DNA of 64,000 nt from Azovibrio restrictus DSM 23866 (GTDB taxonomy: Bacteria; Pseudomonadota; Gammaproteobacteria; Burkholderiales; Rhodocyclaceae), in assembly GCF_000429665.1 (NCBI RefSeq), contig NZ_AUCH01000009.1, positions 1 through 64,000 of the forward strand, given 5' to 3'. A program made the position numbers and the translations under genes. Positions 35,602-42,711 of the stretch are shown one piece after another. Under the pieces are notes generated by a model. It searched no databases. It was not told where the DNA came from and was given only the letters and a program-made list of their open reading frames with translations. Within the stretch, counting starts at the first letter, position 1; every line of letters begins with the position of its first letter.

Positions 35602-36231
35602 TCAGGGCGCACGCTCCATGCCTAGCATGGCCAGCCCCAGAAGGATGAAGGTGCCGCCGAACAGAAAGTTGCGCCAGCGGGCCAGACGGGGGGACTGGAA
35701 CCAGGGCTGCAGGTGGGCCGCCAGGGTGGCGTACCCCCCCATCACCAGGGCATCCACGCCGCACATGGTGACGGCGATCAGGAGGTACTGCCAGACCAGG
35801 GGACGGGCCGGATCGATGAACTGGGGCACCAGGGCGGCCATGAACAGGACCGCCTTGGGATTGGAGAGATTCACCAGCACTCCGCGCCAGACCAGCCCAC
35901 TGGCGGGCCAGACGGCACCGGTCTGCTGGGCCTGGACGGAGGCCATCCAGGCCGCCCGCCACTGGGCCAGCCCCAACCAGACCAGGTAGGCGGCCCCGCC
36001 CCAGCGCAGGATCTGGAAGGTGGTCTCCGAGGCGGCCAGGAGCGCGCCCGCGCCCAGGGCCACCACCGAGAGCTGCAGCAGCAGGGCCAGCTGCAGCCCC
36101 AGCACCAGGCGCCAGCCGCCCCGGCTGCCCTGGGCCAGTCCGGCGTTCATGGAAGCCACCGCCCCGGGTCCGGGGCTCAGGGAAGCCAGGAGATTGACGG
36201 CGAAGAAGGTCGCCCAGAGATGCAGATCCAC
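35602..36231 (-). CDS. LysE/RhtB family amino acid exporter
   Basis: This 209-aa inner-membrane transporter has six hydrophobic helices. The family motif L-L-A-S-L-S-P-G-P-G-A-V is near the N-terminus, and N-L-S-N-P-K-A-V-L-F-M-A-A is in the middle. Members export amino acids such as lysine, threonine or homoserine lactone; the substrate cannot be read from sequence. No ATG fits, so I use the GTG at 36231 (V-D-L-H-L-W-A-T-F-F), which places the first helix normally but has a poor ribosome binding site. It lies 52 nt past ilvD on the same strand. Confidence 0.82.
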   Translation of the reverse strand: MDLHLWATFFAVNLLASLSPGPGAVASMNAGLAQGSRGGWRLVLGLQLALLLQLSVVALGAGALLAASETTFQILRWGGAAYLVWLGLAQWRAAWMASVQAQQTGAVWPASGLVWRGVLVNLSNPKAVLFMAALVPQFIDPARPLVWQYLLIAVTMCGVDALVMGGYATLAAHLQPWFQSPRLARWRNFLFGGTFILLGLAMLGMERAP

Positions 36232-36283
36232 AGAAAGACAAGGGCGGACACCTGGTCCGCCCTCCTCGTCCGGAAAGCCCGGA

Positions 36284-38149
36284 TCAGGCCCGCTTGACCT
36301 GGGTGAGGTCGCGCACGGCGCCCCGGTCCGCCGAAGTGGCGAACAGGGCATAGGCCTGCAGGGCCTTGGATACGGGCCGCTCCCGATTCACCGGCTTCCA
36401 GGCGGCATCGCCCTTGGCCTCCATGGCGGCCCGGCGGGCGGCCAGGTCGGCATCACTGACGGCGAGGCGGATGCTGCGCCCGGGGATGTCGATCTCGATG
36501 GTGTCGCCCTCTTCCACCAGGCCGATGGCACCGCCGTTGGCCGCCTCGGGGGAAGCGTGGCCGATGGAGAGGCCGGAGGTGCCGCCGGAGAAACGCCCGT
36601 CGGTGAGCAGCGCGCATTCCTTGCCCAGGCCCATGGACTTCAGGTAGCTGGTGGGGTAGAGCATTTCCTGCATGCCGGGACCGCCCTGGGGACCTTCGTA
36701 GCGGATCACCACCACGTCGCCAGCAACGATCTGGCCCGCGAGAATGCCTTCCACGGCGGCATCCTGGCTCTCGAACACCCGGGCCCGGCCGGTGAACTTG
36801 AGGATGGACTCATCCACCCCGGCGGTCTTCACGATGCAGCCCTTTTCGGCGATGTTGCCGTACAGCACCGCCAGGCCCCCATCCAGGGAGTAGGCGTTGG
36901 CCTTGTTACGGATGCAGCCGTGGGTGCGGTCCAGGTCCAGCTCCGGCCAGCGGCGGTTCTGGGAGAAAGCCACCTGGGTGGGCACGCCGCCCGGGGCTGC
37001 CTTGTAGAACTCCAGCACATCGGGGCTGGCGGTCATGGTCACGTCGTAGGTGTCGATGGCTTCGCCCAGGGTCTTCATGTGCACCGTATGGACGCTGCGG
37101 TCGATCAGCCCGGCCCGGGACAGCTCGGCCAGGATGGCCATGATGCCGCCGGCCCGATGCACGTCCTCGATGTGGTACTTGTCGGTGGCCGGGGCCACCT
37201 TGCACAGGCAGGGCACCTTGCGGGAGATGCGGTCGATGTCGGCCATGGTGAAATCCACCCCCGCCTCGTGGGCGGTGGCGAGCAGGTGCAGCACCGTGTT
37301 GGTGGAGCCGCCCATGGCCACGTCCAGGCTCATGGCGTTCTCGAAGGAGGCCTTGGTGGCGATGGCACGGGGCAGCACGGAGGCATCGTCCTGCTCGTAG
37401 TAACGCTTGCAGAGTTCCACGATCAGGCGGCCGGCGCGCAGGAACAGTTCCTTGCGGTCCGCGTGGGTGGCGACGATGGTACCGTTGCCGGGCAGGGACA
37501 GGCCCAGGGCCTCGGTCAGGCAGTTCATGGAGTTGGCGGTGAACATGCCGGAGCAGGAGCCGCAGGTGGGGCAGGCGGAACGCTCGATGGCATCCACTTC
37601 TGCGTCGGAGACGTGGCTGTCGGCAGCCTTGACCATGGCGTCCACCAGATCCAGCTTGATCACCTTGTCGCCGCCGGGCTGGTGCACGGTGACCTTGCCG
37701 GCTTCCATGGGACCGCCGGAGACGAAGATGGCGGGAATGTTGAGGCGCATGGCGGCCATCAGCATGCCCGGGGTGATCTTGTCGCAGTTGGAGATGCACA
37801 CCAGGGCGTCGGCACAGTGGGCGTTGGCCATGTACTCGACGGAATCGGCGATCAGGTCCCGGGAGGGCAGTGAATAGAGCATGCCGCCGTGGCCCATGGC
37901 GATGCCGTCGTCGATGGCGATGGTGTTGAATTCCTTGGCCACGCCGCCGGCTGCCTCGATTTCCCGCGCCACCATCTGGCCCAGGTCCTTCAGGTGCACG
38001 TGGCCCGGGACGAACTGGGTGAAGGAATTGACCACGGCGATGATGGGCTTGCCGAAATCGCCATCCTTCATGCCGGTGGCCCGCCACAGGGAACGGGCGC
38101 CAGCCATGTTGCGGCCATGGGTGGAGGTGTGGGAACGGTATTGGGGCAT
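36284..38149 (-). CDS. ilvD: Dihydroxy-acid dehydratase
   Basis: IlvD dehydrates 2,3-dihydroxy-isovalerate and 2,3-dihydroxy-3-methylvalerate in valine/isoleucine synthesis, using an iron-sulfur cluster. The 621-aa protein has the cluster/Mg motifs S-N-C-D-K-I-T-P-G-M and C-P-T-C-G-S-C-S-G-M-F-T-A-N-S-M. C-terminal blocks G-R-F-S-G-G-T-S-G and G-H-A-S-P-E-A are also present. The start at 38149 follows a perfect AGGAGG; an in-frame ATG 102 nt upstream lacks one. It is close to a Liv-type transporter, but in a separate unit. Confidence 0.97.
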   Translation of the reverse strand: MPQYRSHTSTHGRNMAGARSLWRATGMKDGDFGKPIIAVVNSFTQFVPGHVHLKDLGQMVAREIEAAGGVAKEFNTIAIDDGIAMGHGGMLYSLPSRDLIADSVEYMANAHCADALVCISNCDKITPGMLMAAMRLNIPAIFVSGGPMEAGKVTVHQPGGDKVIKLDLVDAMVKAADSHVSDAEVDAIERSACPTCGSCSGMFTANSMNCLTEALGLSLPGNGTIVATHADRKELFLRAGRLIVELCKRYYEQDDASVLPRAIATKASFENAMSLDVAMGGSTNTVLHLLATAHEAGVDFTMADIDRISRKVPCLCKVAPATDKYHIEDVHRAGGIMAILAELSRAGLIDRSVHTVHMKTLGEAIDTYDVTMTASPDVLEFYKAAPGGVPTQVAFSQNRRWPELDLDRTHGCIRNKANAYSLDGGLAVLYGNIAEKGCIVKTAGVDESILKFTGRARVFESQDAAVEGILAGQIVAGDVVVIRYEGPQGGPGMQEMLYPTSYLKSMGLGKECALLTDGRFSGGTSGLSIGHASPEAANGGAIGLVEEGDTIEIDIPGRSIRLAVSDADLAARRAAMEAKGDAAWKPVNRERPVSKALQAYALFATSADRGAVRDLTQVKRA

Positions 38150-38253
38150 GGAATCCTCCTGATGCGGGCACGCGGGCCCAGAAAACAAGGGAAACGATTC
38201 TAGCCGACTCCAGCCTTCGGCCCTAGGGGGCAAACGCAAAAGCCCGGGCAAAA

Positions 38254-38282
38254 ATGACGGAGGCCGGCTGATGCCGGCCTCC
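38254..38282 (-). terminator. Intrinsic terminator of the Nif11-like gene
   Basis: GGAGGCCGGC / GCCGGCCTCC forms a 10-bp stem with a 4-nt loop. On the minus strand it is followed by GTCATTTTT. Confidence 0.85.
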
Positions 38283-38304
38283 TGCGCCCCTAGAGATATA
38301 CCGG

Positions 38305-38523
38305 TCAGACCCGGAAGAAGGCCTTCACCAGCCGCTCGGAGAGCTGATCCTCGGTGAACTGCACCTCGTTGGGGGGATACAGCTCATCTTCGATGATATC
38401 GAACCCGACCTCCTTGGCCAGTTGCCGGAGTTCCTTGATCTTCTCGCAGGCCTTGAGCTTTGCCTGCAGTTCGCTATCGGCCCTGGCCTTGTCGGCAAAA
38501 GCCTTGATGTCTTTGACAGCCAT
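38305..38523 (-). CDS. Nif11-like domain protein
   Basis: This 72-aa protein matches the Nif11 pattern: A-V-K-D-I-K-A-F-A-D-K-A-R-A-D-S-E-L-Q-A-K-L, followed by L-A-K-E-V-G-F-D-I. Nif11 domains occur in nitrogen-fixation clusters and as leader peptides of ribosomally made natural products. Here no Gly-Gly cleavage motif or Cys/Ser/Thr-rich core follows (it ends S-E-R-L-V-K-A-F-F-R-V), and no modification enzymes are nearby. A precursor role is therefore unlikely. An alternative start at 38535 adds four residues. It is divergent from lgt. Confidence 0.75.
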   Translation of the reverse strand: MAVKDIKAFADKARADSELQAKLKACEKIKELRQLAKEVGFDIIEDELYPPNEVQFTEDQLSERLVKAFFRV

Positions 38524-38736
38524 GTGGATATCCATAAGTTGAGGTTGAACACTGGGCTCCCCGACACCACGACCCCTCACGATACCGATCGGGAACCCAA
38601 TGACCATTCTAACAGAGTGGTTATTGGGATTCGCGCTTCCCTTTCTGGAGGAAAGGGGCCCGGGCTTGCATGCCCGCAAGGCGAAACCCATCATCATGGA
38701 GGTTAGAATGGCTCATTTTTCCGCCCCAGCCCTCCC

Positions 38737-39537
38737 ATGCTCATCCACCCCCAGTTCGACCCCGTCGCTCTCTCCCTCGGCCCCCTGGCCGTGCGCTGGT
38801 ACGGTCTCATGTACCTGCTGGCCTTCATCCAGTTCTGGTGGCTGGGCCGCAGCCGCATCCTGGGCCGCCCCGGGACGGGCTGGGACCTGGAGCAGCTGGA
38901 TGACCTGCTGTTCTACGGCGTCCTGGGCGTGGTGCTGGGCGGCCGCCTGGGCCAGGTGCTGTTCTACGAGCCCGGCTACTATCTGGCCCATCCCTTCGAA
39001 ATCATCGCCGTCTGGAAAGGCGGCATGAGCTTCCACGGGGGCTTCCTGGGCGTACTCGCCGCCATGGCCCTGTGGGCCCGCAAACATGGCAAATCCTGGC
39101 TGACCACCACCGATTTCATCGCCCCTCTGGTGCCCCTGGGACTGATGGCCGGGCGCATCGGCAACTTCATCAACGGCGAGCTCTGGGGCCGGGTGGCCGA
39201 TCCCACCCTGCCCTGGGCCATGATCTTTCCCCAGGCCGGGGACGGACAGCCCCGCCACCCTTCCCAGCTCTACCATGCGGGACTCGAAGGGCTGGCCCTG
39301 TTCCTCATCCTGTGGTTTTATTCACGCAAGGAAAGACCGGCGGGCGCGGTTTCCGGGGCCTTCCTGATCGGCTACGGCCTGTTCCGCTCCCTGGTGGAGT
39401 TCTTCCGGGAACCCGACCACGGCATCTTCGGCCAGTCCTACACCGTCAGCATGGGCCAGTGGCTGTCCCTGCCCATGATCGCCGCCGGCATCTTCCTGAT
39501 CTGGAAGGCCTACAAGAACCACAAGGAGAGCGCATGA
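38737..39537 (+). CDS. lgt: Prolipoprotein diacylglyceryl transferase
   Basis: Lgt transfers diacylglycerol from phosphatidylglycerol to the lipobox cysteine of prolipoproteins, the first step of lipoprotein maturation. The 266-aa inner-membrane enzyme has seven hydrophobic segments, the catalytic H-G-G-F-L-G region and the signature G-R-I-G-N-F-I-N-G-E-L-W-G-R. Its C-terminal R-S-L-V-E-F-F-R-E-P-D block is also conserved. Its stop overlaps the malonyl-CoA decarboxylase start (ATGA). Confidence 0.96.
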   Translation: MLIHPQFDPVALSLGPLAVRWYGLMYLLAFIQFWWLGRSRILGRPGTGWDLEQLDDLLFYGVLGVVLGGRLGQVLFYEPGYYLAHPFEIIAVWKGGMSFHGGFLGVLAAMALWARKHGKSWLTTTDFIAPLVPLGLMAGRIGNFINGELWGRVADPTLPWAMIFPQAGDGQPRHPSQLYHAGLEGLALFLILWFYSRKERPAGAVSGAFLIGYGLFRSLVEFFREPDHGIFGQSYTVSMGQWLSLPMIAAGIFLIWKAYKNHKESA

Positions 39538-40916
39538 GCCAGAACCTGGTAACCCGGGGCCTGAAGAAGGTCCAGGGCTTCCTGAGCAAGCCCAAACACC
39601 CCAAGCCCCTGGACGAACGCGCCCTGCAGAAAATCCGGGCCCAGCTGCAGGAATGCGCCAGCGGCATCGGCGGCGAAGTCTCGGCCCGGCAGCGGGCCAC
39701 CCGTCTGGGCGAAACCTACCTGGCCCTGGACGAGGCCGGCCGGCATGCGATCCTGCGCCTGATCGCCACCGAATTCGGCCCCGACCCGGCCCGGGTAGCC
39801 AAGGCCCACGCCCACTACCAGGAAGCCCTGGGCACGCCCGGGCAGTGGGAAGCGGAAGCCCGCCTGTGGAACGCCCTGCGCTCACCGCGCACCCGCATCC
39901 TCACCCAGTTCAACGCCCTGCCCCAGGGGGTGCGCTTCCTGGTGGACCTGCGCGTGGACCTGCTGCGCCTGCTCCATGACGATCCGGAACTGGCCTCCCT
40001 GGACCGGGAGCTGGAATACAGCCTCTCGGCCTGGTTCGACGTGGGTTTCCTGGAACTGCGCCGGATCACCTGGAACTCCCCCGCCGCCCTGCTGGAAAAA
40101 CTGATCCAGTACGAGGCGGTGCACACCATCCACTCCTGGACCGACCTGAAGAACCGCCTGGATTCGGACCGGCGCTGCTACGGCTTCTTCCACCCGCGCA
40201 TGCCCGACGAACCCCTGATCTTCGTGGAAGTGGCCCTCACCGACCACCTGGCCGGCAATGTCCAGGAACTGCTGGACGAACACGCCCCGGTGTTCGACAC
40301 CCGGGCCGCCGACACCGCCATCTTCTACTCCATCTCCAACACCCAGGACGGCTTGCGCGGGGTTTCCTTCGGCAATTTCCTGCTAAAACGGGTCATCGAC
40401 GACCTGCAGAAAGACCTGCCCCAGCTGCAGCAGTTCGCCACCCTGTCGCCCCTGCCCCTGCTGCGGCGCTGGGCCGAAAAGACGCCGGAGGCCTGGACTC
40501 AGGCCTTCCTGCCCGGCGACCTGGAGCGGATCGCCAAGCTCACCGAACAGGCACCGACCCTAGACAACGTGCGCCAGGTGCTGGCCGGCCGGGAATGGAT
40601 AGAGCAGCCCCGGCTGGTAAGGGCCCTGCAGGCCCCCATGACCCGGCTGGCGGCCCAGTACCTGCTCACGGCCAAGGCCAGGGACCGGCTCTACGACCCG
40701 GTATCCCGCTTCCACCTGGGCAACGGCGCCCGGGTCGAACGACTCAACTTCCTCGCCGACACCTCGGACAAGGGCATGGCCCAGTCCTTCGGGATGATGG
40801 TCAACTACCTCTATGCCCCCGAGGCCATCGAGGAAAACGTGGAAGCCCTGCTACGCGCCGGGGTGATCGCCGCCAGCAGCAGCGTCCGCCATGCCGCCAA
40901 GGCCGGCAGCCGCTGA
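39534..40916 (+). CDS. Malonyl-CoA decarboxylase
   Basis: This 460-aa protein of the MCD family converts malonyl-CoA to acetyl-CoA and CO2. It has an N-terminal helical domain and a GNAT-fold catalytic domain with S-I-S-N-T-Q-D-G-L-R-G-V-S-F-G-N. The catalytic His/Ser region is S-R-F-H-L-G-N-G-A-R-V near residues 395-405. Bacterial members are often linked to malonate use, but no malonate transporter genes are adjacent. It is translationally coupled to lgt and followed after 84 nt by a VOC-family gene. Confidence 0.92.
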   Translation: MSQNLVTRGLKKVQGFLSKPKHPKPLDERALQKIRAQLQECASGIGGEVSARQRATRLGETYLALDEAGRHAILRLIATEFGPDPARVAKAHAHYQEALGTPGQWEAEARLWNALRSPRTRILTQFNALPQGVRFLVDLRVDLLRLLHDDPELASLDRELEYSLSAWFDVGFLELRRITWNSPAALLEKLIQYEAVHTIHSWTDLKNRLDSDRRCYGFFHPRMPDEPLIFVEVALTDHLAGNVQELLDEHAPVFDTRAADTAIFYSISNTQDGLRGVSFGNFLLKRVIDDLQKDLPQLQQFATLSPLPLLRRWAEKTPEAWTQAFLPGDLERIAKLTEQAPTLDNVRQVLAGREWIEQPRLVRALQAPMTRLAAQYLLTAKARDRLYDPVSRFHLGNGARVERLNFLADTSDKGMAQSFGMMVNYLYAPEAIEENVEALLRAGVIAASSSVRHAAKAGSR

Positions 40917-41000
40917 GAACTGGAAGGAAACGCCCCCATGACAAGGCCCGTCTCGGGCCTTAGAATGCCCGCTCCCGTAATTATGAATTAGAGGAATCCC

Positions 41001-41480
41001 ATGAGCAGCGCACGTCCCTTCAAGGTACTCGGTATCCAGCAGATCGCCATTGGCGGCCCCTCCAAGGAAAAGCTCAAGACCCTGTGGGTGGAAAAGCTGG
41101 GCCTGGAAGTCACCGGCACCTTCCAGAGCGAACGGGAAAACGTGGATGAGGACATCTGCGCCATGGGCACCGGCCCCTTCAAGGTGGAAGTGGACCTGAT
41201 GCAGCCCATGGACCCGGAGAAGAAACCCGCGGTGCACGCCACCCCCCTGAACCATGTGGGCCTCTGGATCGACGACCTGCCCAAGGCGGTGGAATGGCTG
41301 AGCGCCAACGGGGTGCGTTTCGCTCCCGGAGGCATCCGCAAGGGCGCCGCCGGTTTTGACATCTGCTTCCTGCACCCCAAGGGCAACGAGGAATTTCCCA
41401 TTGGCGGCGAAGGGGTGCTGATTGAGCTGGTCCAGGCCCCCAAGGAAGTGGTGGATGCCTTCGCCAAGCTCGCCGGCTGA
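41001..41480 (+). CDS. VOC/glyoxalase superfamily protein (methylmalonyl-CoA epimerase-like)
   Basis: This 159-aa protein has a pair of betaalphabetabetabeta modules. The putative metal-site residues lie in G-I-Q-Q-I-A-I-G-G, E-V-D-L-M-Q-P, L-N-H-V-G-L-W-I-D-D and I-E-L-V-Q-A-P. The pattern resembles methylmalonyl-CoA epimerase or glyoxalase-like enzymes. Proximity to malonyl-CoA decarboxylase makes a CoA-thioester substrate plausible, but this is inference. The ATG at 41001 follows GAGGAATCCC. Confidence 0.82.
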   Translation: MSSARPFKVLGIQQIAIGGPSKEKLKTLWVEKLGLEVTGTFQSERENVDEDICAMGTGPFKVEVDLMQPMDPEKKPAVHATPLNHVGLWIDDLPKAVEWLSANGVRFAPGGIRKGAAGFDICFLHPKGNEEFPIGGEGVLIELVQAPKEVVDAFAKLAG

Positions 41481-42594
41481 GCCCCTGCCCGATCTCGATA
41501 CCCTGCGGGCCCGTTACCAGAAGGGCCTGCTGGCCTGGCTCCAGGCCCCGGAATCCGGGGCCGGCCTGGCGCCCATGACCGCCGCCCTGGCGGCCCTGCC
41601 GCCCCACCCCCTGTGGGATGCGGCCCTGACCCTGCTGCAGACCATACAGGAAGGCCGCCTGCCTCCCCGGGTCGAATACCGCCGCCTGGCCGGACGGGTG
41701 GACCAGGCCCTGCGCAAGGCCTCCGCCAGCCAGCCGCCGGACGCCACCCTGCTGCCCGAACTGCAGGCCCCCCTGGCCCAGCTCGACCCGCCGCCCCAGG
41801 CCCCCATGGAAGCCCTGGTGCCCCGCAGCCCCCTGGCGCCGACCCTGGCCGCCACGGCCGCCATCCTGCCCCTGATGGCCCAGTCCCGGGAGCCCCGCTT
41901 CACCGGGGAACAGCGCCAGGCCTGGGATGGCGCCGCCCCCTTGCTGCTGGAAACCTGGGCCCGGCGCAGTGCCGACTGGGGCCCCTTGCGCCGGGCCGTG
42001 TTCAAGCTGCTGGAAGGCGCCCTGCCCCTGGGCCATCCGGCCCCCCTGCGCCTGGCCGAGGCCCTGGCCTGCGCCACCGATCAGCTCGAAAGCACGCCCC
42101 CCGGCCCCCGCCTCCTGGCCGCCCTGAGCGCCACCCTGGAGCTGCTGGCAGAGCCGGACTTTCTCGAACACCCGGCCATGGAACAACGGGTAGCCCAGCT
42201 GGTGCCGCGCCTGGAAGGCGCCGACGACAGCAGCCCCTCGGTCACCCTGGAAACCCTGTTCGCCCAGGAAGCCCTGGAGTGCGTCGAACATCTGCACCAG
42301 GCCCTGGAAGCCGTGCCCCCAGACCTGGAGGCCCTGGCCCAGGGCCTGGCCCAGCTCAGGGAGGCGGCCGAGCACGGGGAACGGGCGGAAATCGCCAACT
42401 GGGCTGCCCGCCTGGACGCCCTGCTGCCCCATTTCCTGCCCCAGCAGCTGGATTACGGCACCGGACGGGTGCTGGTGCAGCAGTTCGTGGCCAGCCTGGA
42501 GGAATGGATCAGTTCCGGCACGGCCGTGCGCCAGGAAACCGCCAGCGCCATCAACACCGCCCTGGAACGGCTTGCCGCCAGCCTGCCGGGCTAA
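41455..42594 (+). CDS. Unknown Ala/Leu-rich helical protein
   Basis: This 379-aa protein is predicted to be almost entirely alpha-helical and rich in Ala, Leu, Pro and Glu (A-A-L-A-A-L-P-P-H-P-L-W-D-A-A). It has no signal peptide or membrane helix and no motif I recognise. The ATG at 41455 overlaps the VOC gene by 26 nt in another frame, suggesting coupling; a start further downstream cannot be excluded. Codon use matches core genes. It ends 117 nt before the mrp operon. Confidence 0.65.
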   Translation: MPSPSSPAEPLPDLDTLRARYQKGLLAWLQAPESGAGLAPMTAALAALPPHPLWDAALTLLQTIQEGRLPPRVEYRRLAGRVDQALRKASASQPPDATLLPELQAPLAQLDPPPQAPMEALVPRSPLAPTLAATAAILPLMAQSREPRFTGEQRQAWDGAAPLLLETWARRSADWGPLRRAVFKLLEGALPLGHPAPLRLAEALACATDQLESTPPGPRLLAALSATLELLAEPDFLEHPAMEQRVAQLVPRLEGADDSSPSVTLETLFAQEALECVEHLHQALEAVPPDLEALAQGLAQLREAAEHGERAEIANWAARLDALLPHFLPQQLDYGTGRVLVQQFVASLEEWISSGTAVRQETASAINTALERLAASLPG

Positions 42595-42711
42595 GCCCCC
42601 TTGCCCCCGGCCTCCCCGGGTAGTCACACTCGGTTTCATTTGCAACAAAAGTAGATGCTATCCTCTGGCCTGCCCTGGCGCCCCTGACGCCAGCCCCAAT
42701 CCCATGGAGCC

